In this document: positions 13,510-31,831 of the stretch, one piece after another
How positions within the stretch are numbered: position 1 is the stretch's first letter
Layout of the letters: every line of letters starts with the position of its first letter
Source of the DNA: Nymphaea colorata
Lineage: Eukaryota > Streptophyta > Magnoliopsida > Nymphaeales > Nymphaeaceae
Direction: 5' to 3'
Assembly: GCF_008831285.2 (NCBI RefSeq)
Contig: NW_022204949.1
Coordinates: 1-45,000, forward strand
Length of the DNA: 45,000 nt
The notes under the pieces: generated by a model
Database searches by the model: none
What the model was told of the DNA's origin: nothing
What the model saw: only the letters and a program-made list of their open reading frames with translations
Translations under genes and position numbers: made by a program

Positions 13510-14194
13510 GTGACGAAAAAGAAAGCATTGAATCCCTACCATATCTTGCATCTATCGTATTCTGCCTTGGGGAATTTCTCTCTCATTTAATAAAAGTATG
13601 GAACCTTGGGTGACTAATTGGTGGAATACCAGCCAATCCGAAACTTTTTGAATGATATTCAAGAAAAGAACATTCTAGAAGGATTCATCAAATTAGAAGA
13701 ACTTTTCTTGTTGGACGAAATGATAAAGGAGTATCCGGAGACACATATACAAAGCTTCGTATAGGAATCCACAAAGAAACGATACAATTGGTAAGAATGC
13801 ACAATCAAGATCATATACATATTATTTGCATTTCTCGACAAATATAACCTGTTTCGCTATTCTAAGTGCTTATTCTATTCTGGGTAATGAAGAACTTATC
13901 ACTCTGAATTCTTGGGTTCAGGAATTCCTCTATAACTTAAGCGACACAATAAAAGCTTTTTCCATTCTCTTATTAACCGATTTATGTATTGGATTCCATT
14001 CGCCCCACGCTTGGGAACTAATGATTGGTTCGTTCTACAAAGATTTTGGATTTGTTCAGAATGATAAAATTATATCCGGTCTCGTTTCTACCTTTCCGGT
14101 CATTCTAGATACAATTTTGAAATATTGGATCTTTCATTATTTAAACCGTGTATCTCCTTCACTTGTAGTGATTTATCATTCACTGAATGAGTGA
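13510..14194 (+). CDS. cemA: Chloroplast envelope membrane protein CemA, frameshifted
   Basis: Inner-envelope protein implicated in proton exchange and inorganic carbon uptake. The C-terminal half is open and clean from about 13826 to the TGA at 14192-14194 ([20 protein letters not shown]). The N-terminal half is readable in pieces: [36 protein letters not shown]. The family's start aligns with GTG at 13510 (GTG-ACG-AAA-AAG), and no ATG lies in frame just upstream, so a GTG start is proposed. The span is 685 bases against about 690, with base losses near 13538, 13757 and 13826. Confidence 0.9.
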
Positions 14195-14406
14195 AGAACT
14201 GATTTAATCTGATAACATAAAGAAAATTGTAATGTCACTTTGTATATAAACAAACCATTCAAAATCTTACTCATTCTTTATGCTTTGACTCGTCGAGGGG
14301 ATTAGATTACTTCTGTATTCCATACAATGGCAGAATCGGGGATAGGGAACTATACTGACTCCCTACCTAATTTATTGTAGAAATTTCCGGGATCAATGAT
14401 TAGACC

Positions 14407-15369
<963 letters not shown>

Positions 15370-16577
15370 ATCCACGGATTCCTCAACATAGAGCTGGTAA
15401 AAAGCTGAATTTTTTTGATCGCAATTATATTATGTGTATGCGCGGTCAAAAATCATGGAAAGCCCCTTTTTGCTTGCTTTTATTATACTATTTCGAGATA
15501 TCGGAGATGACTTGTATTCCAGATTAGAAATAGCAATAGTATGGAATTGCAAAAGAAGATGATTGGATCAAAATTTACAAAATTTAGTTTAGTGTGATTA
15601 TGCCAGGTTCTTATTGCCACATGGTAAATGGCACGTAATGCCTCAATACTTTTAGATTCTATATCTAATAAACGCATAAGTGGGAAGCAGGGTAGAAAGC
15701 AGGATAAATGAAGAAAAAGGAAGGCTCCAGGAAAGATTACTCGTCTCCCAAATCTTCTTTCTACAAAGAAAGAAAGTAATTTTCCGCTCTTTCGTTGCGT
15801 CGAAATAATAAAGGTTCTGGGTCTCATTCGTCAAATCAAATAAATATGAATTGCGGGTTTATCGGAACCTCTTTGAATTCATAAGAAAGAAGAAGTATGG
15901 GGGATAAAAAAGAGGGGCAAGAGAAACTCCATTGAGCAAATGGAATTTTGCAATGAACTTATAATTTTCAATGAACTTATAAAAAGAAAAAGACTCGCTT
16001 AAAAAGATTTTCATGTTCTAATTCCGGGTCAAAAGTGGAAATCTTGGGTTTCGGGCATATCAAATCCTTATTAATTTGATTATCTTATTATACCTTATTA
16101 TCTGATCTCATCACTCACATCAAAGTGACAGTTCAAACTTTATTTTTCTATAGTTTCCTAGTTTCCAATTAGTTTAGTATAGGAATGATTTGTAAGGTGT
16201 TTCATCTGTAGAAATCCATATTATTTATGTCATTCAAAAGATCCTTCTTTCTTTACTTTATTCTTACTTCGGAAAAGTCCACACTATATCTATAGATACT
16301 ATGAATCAATCAGTGGATTCAACATTTCAAAAACATTATAAAAAATTAAGGAATGTAGTAATTTCATCGGGGCCAATCAACCATTTTTCATTTAGAAAAA
16401 TCTAATACATGTATATATTATGATTGTGTTGACTGGATGAATTTCCACCTCTTATGGAATGGGTCAAGGTCTTGGTCGAAGAGTAAGAACTCAACAGGAC
16501 CTCAAATCCATATAAGGAGGGGTCAGGTCCTGTTGAGTTCTTACTCTTTCATGTCTACAGTACGGTTCATCCGATTA
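15370..16577. other. petA-psbJ spacer
   Basis: About 1.2 kb between the convergent petA and psbJ. It is AT-rich and holds a strong hairpin near its right end. No gene is supported; a minus-strand open frame at 15483-15827 has no features of a plastid protein. Confidence 0.75.
16479..16548 (-). terminator. 24-bp perfect inverted repeat after psbJ
   Basis: Positions 16479-16502 and 16525-16548 are perfect reverse complements (24 bp each) separated by a 22-base loop. It begins about 30 bases beyond the psbJ stop and is the likely 3' processing and stability hairpin of the psbE-F-L-J transcript. It could act on the petA side too. Confidence 0.85.
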
Positions 16578-16700
16578 TTACAGGGATGATCCCAATCCGG
16601 AATATGATCCGTAGAAGAAAACGCCGATTAAACCGATCACAAGAATACCAGTTACAGTACCTATCAGCCAAAGAGGAATCCTTCCAGTAGTATCGGCCAT
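16578..16700 (-). CDS. psbJ: Photosystem II subunit J
   Basis: Single-helix photosystem II core protein involved in assembly and electron flow at the acceptor side. The frame is intact and exactly 40 residues: [10 protein letters not shown] at the start (16700) and [10 protein letters not shown] at the end, TAA at 16578-16580. The membrane segment is [16 protein letters not shown]. It is the last gene of the psbE-psbF-psbL-psbJ operon. Confidence 0.97.
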   Translation of the reverse strand: MADTTGRIPLWLIGTVTGILVIGLIGVFFYGSYSGLGSSL

Positions 16701-16756
16701 TTACCTCACTTCCCTCCCATTTCATCAAGTGGTCATGCTATAGACATAAACAGTCA

Positions 16757-18682
<1,926 letters not shown>

Positions 18683-18778
18683 ATGCCTACTATAGCTAGT
18701 TATTTCGGTTTTCTACTGACTGCTTCAACTATAACCCCAGCTCTATTTATTGGTCTGAGCAAGATACGACTTATTTGA
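18683..18778 (+). CDS. petL: Cytochrome b6f subunit L
   Basis: Small single-helix subunit of the cytochrome b6f complex. The intact 31-residue frame reads [12 protein letters not shown] at the start and G-L-S-K-I-R-L-I at the end, TGA at 18776-18778. Codon 2 is CCT (Pro); in some plants this codon is edited to leucine, so an editing site is possible. It is followed by petG, with which it is usually co-transcribed. Confidence 0.94.
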   Translation: MPTIASYFGFLLTASTITPALFIGLSKIRLI

Positions 18779-18943
18779 AATTAATTGAATGAACAATCAA
18801 ATCAGAAAATGAGAATTTTAAAATTCAGATTTCTGTAAGATTCCATTCCAGGTATTCTATGGTTTTGACTTCCAGCATCAATTGAAAATTCGTGGACGTT
18901 GAGATTACTGGGTGATGCAGATTATTATTTGGATTAGAGATAG

Positions 18944-19099
<156 letters not shown>

Positions 19100-19216
19100 T
19101 TGAGTAAGATTTCTTTTTTCTTGTCATTGACCTCCTATCCTTGACCCTCAGGAGGTCAAATTGAATTCGATTGATGTTCGCAATTCAAGTTAATGTGATT
19201 CGATACAAAGTAGCAT

Positions 19217-19290
19217 CACGCTCTGTAGGATTTGAACCTACGACATCGGGTTTTGGAGACCCGCGTTCTACCAAACTGAACTAAGAGCGC
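19217..19290 (-). tRNA. trnW-CCA: tRNA-Trp (CCA)
   Basis: 74-nt tryptophan tRNA reading GCGCTCTTAGTTCAGTTTGG at the 5' end (19290), with CTCCAAAAC in the anticodon arm (anticodon CCA) and GGTTCAAATCC in the T arm. The 3' end pairs as GAGCG. No base is missing. It lies beside trnP-UGG, the standard pairing. Confidence 0.95.
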
Positions 19291-19421
19291 TTTATCACGA
19301 CAAGAGATAATCTTTTCCCAATACTTCTTAGCTTGCATATAGTATCATTAAATGATACTAATGATCATGCCATCCCCAATTTCAATTGATCCATGTTACT
19401 GCCTGTAAGATAAGTAATAGG

Positions 19422-19495
19422 TAGGGATGACAGGATTTGAACCCGTGACATTTTGTACCCAAAACAAACGCGCTACCAAACTGCGCTACATCCCT
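19422..19495 (-). tRNA. trnP-UGG: tRNA-Pro (UGG)
   Basis: 74-nt proline tRNA starting AGGGATGTAGCGCAGTTTGG (19495), with the anticodon loop TTTTGGGTA (UGG) and T arm GGGTTCAAATCC; the acceptor stem pairs AGGGATG with CATCCCT. Confidence 0.95.
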
Positions 19496-19886
19496 TTCAA
19501 TTGTTGTACAGTGTCATTGTAGAGAATCCCTGTCTTCTTTTCCACACCGTTATTTCCTTTAAATATATCTATATACATTTCTCTTGCCATTTTTTCTTTT
19601 TGGTCTCATAACATAAAATAAAGAGTTAGAATTATGTATATATGAATCCAAGGTGAAATACAACGTATAAAAGAATGAGTATTTATATGCTCAAGAACAA
19701 AAAAAAATAACGGAACGGGGCACTTACTTTTTCTTTTATTCAGGGGCAGGAGTATCTCATCTACTGGATCGTTGTACATATCCATTTTAGTTAATTAAGG
19801 ATTCCGCACACAAATACAAGTGATCCACAACTATATATATAATATATCTGATCATATATGTGTTAAATAAAGAAGGAGGATTTTCA
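19496..19886. other. trnP-psaJ spacer
   Basis: 391 bp of AT-rich spacer. It must carry the start signals for psaJ-rpl33-rps18, but I cannot assign a clear promoter. The ribosome-binding sequence GGAGGA lies just before psaJ. Confidence 0.7.
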
Positions 19887-20021
19887 ATGCGAGATATCAA
19901 AACATACCTTTCCGTAGCGCCTGTGCTAACTACTCTATGGTTCGGTTCTTTAGCAGGTCTATTGATAGAGATCAATCGTTTATTCCCAGATGCGTTGACA
20001 TTCCCCTTTTTTTCATTCTAG
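19887..20021 (+). CDS. psaJ: Photosystem I subunit IX
   Basis: Single-helix subunit at the photosystem I periphery that stabilises PsaF. The intact 44-residue frame reads [12 protein letters not shown] at the start and F-P-F-F-S-F at the end, TAG at 20019-20021. A GGAGGA ribosome-binding sequence precedes it by about seven bases. It heads the psaJ-rpl33-rps18 cluster. Confidence 0.97.
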   Translation: MRDIKTYLSVAPVLTTLWFGSLAGLLIEINRLFPDALTFPFFSF

Positions 20022-20478
20022 TTATCGGTGTGGTATTATCGATGTGGTAGAAGATGTTGGCTAACAATAGCAATAAATTCTCTGTTTGTTAAATAGCCCT
20101 GTCCTCCCTTCACTTTTGTTGAGTAGGGAAATAGAAAGAATAAAAGTGAATTAAACCTCAGCAAAACTCGGATTCGGGGTAGAAGAAATAGAGGGAGAAC
20201 AGAAATAGAAATGTGGATCTAGGCTTGGATATTCAAGATTAGATAAGATACTTAAATTAAGTGATACTGAAATAAATACTGAGATTAGGAATAGTAATTG
20301 AATTGTAGTAAATAGTTGTATTACGTATTACTCTATTCTATTGATTACAACTTGCAACGAATCTTTCATAATTAGATTTCCAGTTAGCAACTTCTATTTT
20401 TTTCCTTTCTCCTTTCTTCTTCTTCGGATTGAAGAAGAGAAGAAAGAGTTGGGGGAATCCAAAATACAAAGGAGGTTT
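20022..20478. other. psaJ-rpl33 spacer
   Basis: 457 bp of AT-rich spacer. No gene is seen. Confidence 0.7.
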
Positions 20479-20683
20479 ATGCCCAAGGGTAAAAATCCCA
20501 GAGTTACGGTTATTTTGGAATGTACCAGTTGTGTCCGAAATGGTGCCGATAAGAAGAAGGAATCACCGGGCATTTCCAGATATATTACTCAAAGAATCGA
20601 CACAATACACCTGGTCGATTGGAATTGAAGAAATTCTGTCCTATTGTTACAAACATACGATTCACGGGGAGATAAAGAAATAG
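20479..20683 (+). CDS. rpl33: Ribosomal protein bL33, frameshifted
   Basis: Protein of the plastid large ribosomal subunit. It starts at 20479 ([15 protein letters not shown]), preceded by the ribosome-binding sequence AGGAGG. Cysteines C-T-S-C and, in the shifted part, C-P-Y-C form the zinc-binding set. Two bases are missing: one A in the codon run after Y-I-T-Q, and one T in C-P-Y-C. The end [10 protein letters not shown] is read in another frame, TAG at 20681-20683. Length would be 68 residues after allowing for the losses. Confidence 0.93.
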
Positions 20684-20794
20684 ATTGAATGCGGTGTTGC
20701 CTTGCGTGTGCCAACATTTTAAGGAACGGGAAGGAATTACATATAACATATCTAGGAGCAAATAAATGCCATTTCGGGCGGATCCGAGATGAAT

Positions 20795-20832
20795 GAAGAA
20801 ATGGTATTTTAGAGAAGAAATGGTATTTTAGA
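20795..20832. repeat. 19-bp tandem duplication upstream of rps18
   Basis: GAAGAAATGGTATTTTAGA is present twice in direct succession (20795-20813 and 20814-20832), ending 15 bases before the rps18 start. It lies in the leader of rps18. Confidence 0.9.
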
Positions 20833-20847
20833 GATAAGGAATAAACC

Positions 20848-21202
20848 ATGGAGAAATTCAAGCGACCCTTTCGTAAATCCAAGCGATCTTTTCGTAGGCG
20901 TTTGCCCCAATTGGGTTGGGGGATCGAATTGATTATAGAAACATGAGTTTAATTAGTCGATTTATTAGTGAACAAGGAAAATATTACCTAGGCGAGTGAA
21001 TAGATTGACCTTGAAACAACAACGATTAATTACTATTGCTATAAAACAAGCTCGTATTTTATCTTTGTTACCTTTTCTTAATAATGAGAAACAATTTGAG
21101 AGAGCCGAGTCGATTTCTAGAACTACCGGCACTAGAACCAGAAAAAATAGAAATAGGACCACTCTTCAATCGAATCAGAACTCAAATCATAACTCAAATT
21201 GA
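20848..21202 (+). CDS. rps18: Ribosomal protein bS18, frameshifted, extended C-terminus
   Basis: Small-subunit ribosomal protein. It starts at 20848 ([20 protein letters not shown]). One C is missing in the run after R-L-P and one A in the run of Q-G-K-I-L, so the frame changes twice. The block [18 protein letters not shown] is standard. The C-terminus continues beyond the usual end near residue 101 into a basic, asparagine-rich tail ([16 protein letters not shown]), giving about 118 residues. The tail could be real or could result from another lost base. Confidence 0.92.
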
Positions 21203-21429
21203 TGTGATACTTTGTTCGTAAGATCCGGAGCTCATATTCAATTGTCGTGTCGGAAGAAAAAGAAAGAATGGGGAAGAAGACCCATTTCTTTATTGAAATG
21301 GGTTCGTTCATTCCTACTACATTTTATTTTCCTTTACATTGCTATTTTGACTCTACCTTCCCGGGGTCATTCTCCGGGAAACTCTGTTTCATTTCAATTA
21401 TTCCGTCGGACTCCTCCCGATCAATCTCC

Positions 21430-21776
21430 TTATTTAAGGATATCATTGGAAATCATGTAAAGGCAATTCCTATTTGATATAGCTATTTGTGCAAGTATTT
21501 TACGATTAAGAAGGAGCTGCTTCTTGCGCAGATCGTGTATTAATCGACTATAGGGTACCCCATTCTCGCGGGTTACTGCATTTATCCGAGTGATCCACAA
21601 ACGACGAAAATCTCGCTTTTGCCTTCCTCTACCCTATGGCTGGAAACCAAAGCCCTTATTTTCTGTTGAGTAGCAGTTCGAGTAAGTCTTGAATGAGCTC
21701 CTCGAAAGCTTGATGCAAATAAACGAATTTTCCTTCGACGCCTCCGCGCAATATATCCACGTCTAACTCTTGTCAT
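21430..21776 (-). CDS. rpl20: Ribosomal protein bL20, frameshifted
   Basis: Large-subunit ribosomal protein that binds 23S rRNA. It starts at 21776 ([14 protein letters not shown]). After R-A-L-V-S-S-H-R the frame slips by one base near 21640; the next part reads [14 protein letters not shown] in the shifted frame. It ends ...[17 protein letters not shown] at 21430-21432. Corrected length would be about 115 residues, at the short end of the family. It is convergent with rps18. Confidence 0.92.
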
Positions 21777-22520
21777 AGTTTAAAATGGGACTTTGATGAA
21801 TAAGATTTTCATGAATAACTAATTGATTTTCATTTCTTTTCTTTCAGTCATTCTTTTTCCTTCTCTTGGTCTAAGCAAAACGGATTCTTCCGGTGTATAA
21901 AATAAAATTCCGATGGCTTTCTTTTGCTACTATAACCTTCCCAACCACGATTTGTTATTTCTTACAGGCAGTTCATTTCCCCATGAATAAATAGTGGGTT
22001 CCATCGTTTCTATGGTTACTTCTTAAACGGCGAGGTCCTATCTATACACCGGAGCCCTTTCCCTCATTTAATCAATGTTATTGGTAACTTGTACAGTTCA
22101 CACCATTTGGCTCTACCCATGAATTAGCCAGTAATAGGTCTTTTCACAACGAGATCTATCCATACAGTGACGGTATTTAATTATGAAGGTTGGCTAGGTA
22201 GCTGACCCTATCAGTCCGTTCTTTCATAAGTAAGAGCACCAATATAACTTTATGCTTTTTAAATACTATTTCCCCGCTTAATGGATAACCATTCGCTACC
22301 AATGAGGAATCGCTTTTCATCCCAAATTCAAATCAAGGCGATTGGATTTGCACCAATGGAAACCATAAATTCCATACACAATAGAGGTATATGATAGATT
22401 AGATCTTTTTTAAAAATGTAGTTCTTCCATTCTACCCCATTCATTTTCATTGGCACTGGTCATTGATACTGGAAAAATGGTTTAGTTTAGGTCACAGTTC
22501 ATGATCTGAACGAGTCACAC
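21777..22520. other. rpl20-rps12 spacer including the start of the trans-spliced rps12 intron
   Basis: About 740 bp. Its right end, immediately after exon 1 of rps12 on the minus strand, is the 5' half of a split group II intron starting GTGTGACTCG at 22520. The rest shows no gene. Confidence 0.8.
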
Positions 22521-22634
22521 ATACACCCTAGTACATGTTCCTCTACGCTGAGGGCATCCTCGAAGAGCAGGAGATTTCGTGACATTTCTCATTGGCTGTC
22601 TTGTGTTTCTAATAAGTTGTTTAATAGTTGGCAT
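22521..22634 (-). CDS. rps12: Ribosomal protein uS12, exon 1 (trans-spliced)
   Basis: The 5' exon of rps12, which decodes the N-terminal 38 residues of a small-subunit protein at the ribosomal decoding centre. It starts at 22634 ([14 protein letters not shown]) and ends T-R-V-Y at 22521, exactly 114 nt. The following bases open a group II intron. Exons 2 and 3 lie elsewhere in the plastome (normally in the inverted repeat) and are joined in trans. No base is missing here. Confidence 0.96.
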
Positions 22635-22751
22635 GCTGAATCGTATATAGAATCGGTTGGTTTAGATCGATCCTAACCTGATGATTATGAATTACTTTCA
22701 TTTGAGTTGAAGATTCTACTTCGAACCATGGTTCGAAGTAGAATTACCGAT

Positions 22752-24765
22752 TTACACAAAATCCGCGCTATTTTCGACTGCTACAAGATCAACAATGCCA
22801 TGAGCTTGGGCTTCTGTTGCTGACATAAAAACATCCCTTTCCATGTCTTCAGATACAACCCATAAAGGTTTGCCCGTTCTTTGTACATAAACTCTTGTTA
22901 GTATTTCGCGAAGTTTCAACAGTTCTTCCGCTTCCAGGATAAATTCTCCTGCTTGTGCCTCATAAAAAGAACTAGCAGGTTGGTGGATCATAACCCTGAT
23001 TATAATATGTCATAATGAACGATTCCTCTATCTCGCAAAATGGAGCGAAAAGAATAAATAAAAATAAAAAAAGATAGAAAACCGTACAGGCAATTTTTGC
23101 ACATTGCATACGGCTCCGCAATGGAATCTACTCTTCTCTTACATCAAAGAAAGAGACAAATAGATCTATCAGATCCAAATCGTTGGATGATCCATTTACC
23201 ACCCTTCTCCTCGTAGGAACAAAAAATACTATGATGGTTCCGTTGCTTTAGATAATATATTCATCTCTCTTCTATGATTCAGCAATCCCAAAGTTTCTTT
23301 CTGGTCTGAGTCTGATTAAATAAGAAAATGATAAGGAAAATGATCCCTTTCTTTTCATGCTTAGAAATATTCAGACTCATGTTGTGTAAGGAAAGGGGTT
23401 GTTTGTGACGCTGAAATGGACCCCCGATAAATAACATAGGAATAAGATCAAATCGGGACTAACCTTTTGTTTCATACTACTATCTCGATACATAATCATG
23501 TTATGAAGAAGCAATAATGATTTGCTCATATCGAACTAAACGTGCCATGCTATTATTACTTATATATTCCATATGGCGAAGGCATAGTCTTATTTTTTCT
23601 TCAAGTCAAATAAAAACTCATTGGCGCCGAGCGTGAGGGAATGCTAGACGTTTGGTAAATTCTCCTCCGACCAGGATGAAAGATCCATCGAAGCGGCTAA
23701 TCCCATGCATATTGTATGTACGTCTGGTGGAACAATTTGCATAGCATCATAAATAGCTATTCCCGGTATTACCATCCGCCGGGAGAATTTATAAACAAAT
23801 AGAGATCCCTGGTATTATCTTCCATACTGAGATATACCATGAGACCAACAAGTTGATTCGAGATCTCGCTATCAACGCCTTGGCCTAAAAAAGTAATCTT
23901 TCTCGATGAAGTCGGTTGATTAGGAAAAATTGTATCCCCGCAGAACCGTACACGCACCTTTCGATACATACGGTTCAAAAAGTTCGAAAAAAAATAATCA
24001 ATGTGTCGATTCCAGACCTATTCTTTTTGAGTTTAGGCGTTTTCCTGACGAAGGGGTTTATTTTCATTTGCATTTTCCACAAAATTAGTTTTGGTTTGCC
24101 CTCCTAACCTACAAAAAGAATTCACTGAACATCTTTTATTGATGTATTCTTTTGATTGATGTATTGTTTCATCGAGATCCAAATCGCGATGCCATTTTCT
24201 TGTTCCTGAATGGGCCTCTTCACTTATTTTAGGTTTATGCTCTACTCCGGGTAAAGATTCGCCCGAATTCCATTTGCACATATAGGACAAATGACCCCAG
24301 TACCACTTATTTTTTTCTTACGACTTTTTTATGCCTTCCACCAACCAAGTATTCGATGTATTCATCACATTTATATTTATTAGTGGTTTGAGATCACTCC
24401 TATGGTCTTATTTCTGATAGATGATAGAAGTTGTAATCAATATTACCCATTTGGTATTTTCTGAACGGAGCCTGGATACTTCATTTTATTGTTCCAAGTC
24501 AACCATAGATTATTCTAATTGATAAGATAATATTTATCTTTCAAACGAATTGATCCATTTGCACATTTCACGCTCCGAATTATTGAATTGATTTGATGAT
24601 TCAATCAATCTTTCTTAGGCGAAAGAGAGTATATCTCGATCAGGGGAGAGAACGGGGAAATCCCATATGACCCAATATGTCCGACAAGTCGCACTATATG
24701 TCAACCCAAACTGCATCTTCCTCTCCAGGACTCCGAAAAGGGACTTTTGGAACACCAATGGGCAT
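22752..24765 (-). CDS. clpP: Clp protease proteolytic subunit, two introns, frameshifted
   Basis: Serine protease subunit of the stromal Clp complex. Exon 1 is 24695-24765 (71 nt, [10 protein letters not shown], ending before GTGCGAC). Exon 2 is 23630-23918 (starting C-AAC-CGA-CTT after intron end AT; it holds the catalytic-serine block G-L-A-A-S-M-G-S). Exon 3 is 22752-22997 ([12 protein letters not shown]; ends A-D-F-V, TAA). Intron 1 is about 776 bp and intron 2 about 632 bp. Exon 2 is 289 nt where 292 is usual; a T is lost in L-L-F-L and a G in G-G-W-V, breaking the frame. Exon 3 extends six codons beyond the common V-A-V-E end. Retention of both introns is the ancestral state. Confidence 0.93.
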
Positions 24766-26730
<1,965 letters not shown>

Positions 26731-26873
26731 TACAACATTTCTTTCATATGTCTAGCCTATGTTTCATATAGGGTACTGGAGAAATATTAATTCGAATCAT
26801 CACCTATTACTCTTGACCTTTACTTGTCTGGGAAATGATCCCAAATGAACAGGTATGGAAGCTATAATTGTAA

Positions 26874-26990
<117 letters not shown>

Positions 26991-27013
26991 AATGATTTTT
27001 CATTATCTCAATT

Positions 27014-27050
27014 GAAATGATGACCCTCCGATGAGGAGGGTCATCATTTC
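27014..27050. terminator. 16-bp perfect hairpin between psbT and psbN
   Basis: Positions 27014-27029 and 27035-27050 are perfect reverse complements with a 5-base loop; the arm reads GAAATGATGACCCTCC. It lies between the convergent psbT and psbN and matches the conserved stem-loop that forms their RNA 3' ends. Confidence 0.88.
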
Positions 27051-27051
27051 A

Positions 27052-27195
<144 letters not shown>

Positions 27196-27289
27196 TCAAG
27201 ACCACGATGGATCTACGATAAGATAGTTTATTTACAACGGAATCGTATACAAAGTCAACAGATCTCAAACAATGCACGGAATAGGATTT

Positions 27290-27511
27290 ATGGCTACACA
27301 AACCATTGAGGGTAGTTCCAGATCTGGGCCAAGACGGACTATTGTAGGCGATTTATTAAAACCATTGAATTCGGAATATGGTAAAGTAGCCCCTGGATGG
27401 GGAACTACACCCCTTATGGGTGTCGCAATGGCTCTATTTGCAGTATTCCTATCTATTATTTTGGAGATTTATAATTCTTCCGTTTTACTGGATGGTATTT
27501 CATTAAGTTAG
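27290..27511 (+). CDS. psbH: Photosystem II phosphoprotein H
   Basis: Photosystem II subunit with a phosphorylated N-terminal tail. The start is set at 27290 ([11 protein letters not shown]), not at the in-frame ATG at 27272, because the family begins M-A-T-Q. The membrane helix is [14 protein letters not shown]. The intact frame is 73 residues, the family length, with TAG at 27509-27511. Confidence 0.96.
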   Translation: MATQTIEGSSRSGPRRTIVGDLLKPLNSEYGKVAPGWGTTPLMGVAMALFAVFLSIILEIYNSSVLLDGISLS

Positions 27512-27639
27512 GTCCAGAAGAACGGATAAGTCCTAACTTTCAATAAAAAAAAGAATCACTTAGGATTCGGATTTCTAGGTCATCTCATTCTGTTTGGTAG
27601 TTCGACCGCGGAATTCTTTTGTTTCGGTATTTCCGGAAT

Positions 27640-29081
<1,442 letters not shown>

Positions 29082-29284
29082 AGAAGACAGAGCATAGGTA
29101 TTTGTAATAGATCATATAATATATTGTTTGGGTAGGAACAAAAAAAATAGTATTTGTATTTCATTGCTATAAATATGGATTATTGAAAAGATAAGACATG
29201 TTATTTGGATATTTCCTTCAACCACGAAGTATTTTTTATTTGATACGAACAGTTGAAGTGGATTCTCGGAGGAGAGGATGGATT

Positions 29285-30411
<1,127 letters not shown>

Positions 30412-30800
30412 GGTAAGGCGGGATATTACGTATGTATCTAGTTAGGCATACTTCAAGTTTATCCTCCTAGATACATCTCTTTCATTTGATTATAGATCTA
30501 TTCTGAAGAATCCACGAATACAGACTATGCTGAAGATTCAAACAGACTTTGTTTTGTTTCTTCTTTTTCGTTAGTGTGTATATTTTAGTGTGTATATTGA
30601 TTATATATTACAATTATTATTCAATTCGAATTGAATAATAATTTGTAATATATAGGAAGAATAATTATAGTATAATTTATAGTTAGTTTAGTTATAAAAA
30701 ATAAGAAATAAGATAAAGATAAGAAAATAATAGAAATTTTATTTCATTATTTTCTAGTTAATAAATAGTCTTTCATTTATAATTTTTTCATTTCGTGCTT
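30412..30800. other. petD-rpoA convergent spacer
   Basis: 389 bp, very AT-rich, between the 3' ends of petD and rpoA. It contains the long palindrome at 30602-30654 and no gene. Confidence 0.8.
30602..30654. terminator. long palindromic hairpin between petD and rpoA
   Basis: The central 28 bases (30614-30641) form a perfect palindrome centred on TTCGAA. Flanking arms (30602-30613 and 30643-30654) extend the pairing with only one unpaired T (30642). The total is about 26 bp per arm. Its position between convergent genes suggests a two-way RNA 3'-end signal. Confidence 0.85.
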
Positions 30801-31831
30801 TCATTCGAAATGAAAAAAAATTTCAACGGATTCAAACTGAGTTGAATTTTTAAGCAAGTCGATTGTGAAACCCTTCTGTAGAATGTCGAATATTTGTTTT
30901 ACGTCTTCTACGCGAAATGCTCAATTCTCATAAGATCTTCTTGACTTTTACTCAAAAGGTCCAGCAATGTATGTATATTAGACCTTTTGAGACAGTTATA
31001 AGTCCTAGGAGGCAATTCTAATTGATCAATAAAAATACGTTTCAATATGATTTCTCTTTCATATTATCCAATCCATCATCAAAGGTAAAAAGGGCACACT
31101 AGCCCTTTTTTGATTGTCCTCCATATTTCTATTTATGTCCTGTTCCTCCGCATGTAAAAAAGGAATAAATAATCGATCAAATTACGAGAAGCTTCATAAA
31201 GCGCTTCCTTAGGAGTTAAACTTCCATTCGTCCATATTTCAAGAAAAGTATCTCTTGTTTCTCATTCCCATTCCATAAGAATGAATACTATGATTCGCAT
31301 TTCGAACAGGCATGGATACAGCATCTATAGGATAGCTTCCGTCTTGATAGTTATTTGGGGTTCTCGTACAATATCCACGACCCCTCTCAATTTTTAATTC
31401 AATGCACAAATCAACCGGTTCCGTTAGGACAGCTATATGCTGTGTAGTATCAACTATTTCTACAGAAGGTGGTGAGATGATATTTGAGCAGTTAGTGTCT
31501 AGGGCCCTGACATAGATAGATGCGTCGAGAGTTCCGTACAGATCACTTCTAAATACAATTTTTTTCAAATTCATTAAAATTTCATGGACTGATTCTTCAA
31601 TACCTACTATCGTAGAAATTCATGTGGTACCTTATCAGATTTGCGCGCGTAATACTGTTCCTTCTAGTTCTCCAAGTAAAGCCCTTCGCATCGCGATACC
31701 GATTGTATCGGCTTGACCCTTCATAAGTGGGATAAACGAAACGACCATATAAAGGCGTTTGCTGTCTGCTCTTGATTCAACACACTTCCACTGTAGCGTC
31801 CGAGTGGATACTGGTACTTCCTCCGAACCAT
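30801..31831 (-). CDS. rpoA: RNA polymerase alpha subunit, frameshifted
   Basis: Alpha subunit of the plastid-encoded RNA polymerase. It starts at 31831 (M-V-R, then E-E-V-P-V-S after a lost G); the in-frame ATG at 31859 is an artefact of that shift. Readable blocks are [56 protein letters not shown]. The C-terminal domain reads [18 protein letters not shown]. It ends ...F-F-H-F-E with TGA at 30801-30803. Many single-base losses occur between 31200 and 31800 and near 30920. It is the last gene of the rpl23-rpoA cluster. Confidence 0.92.

Noticed and set aside
15483-15827. 114-codon minus-strand frame in the petA-psbJ spacer
   Set aside because: No family match that I know and no start signals; overlaps another short frame, as expected by chance.
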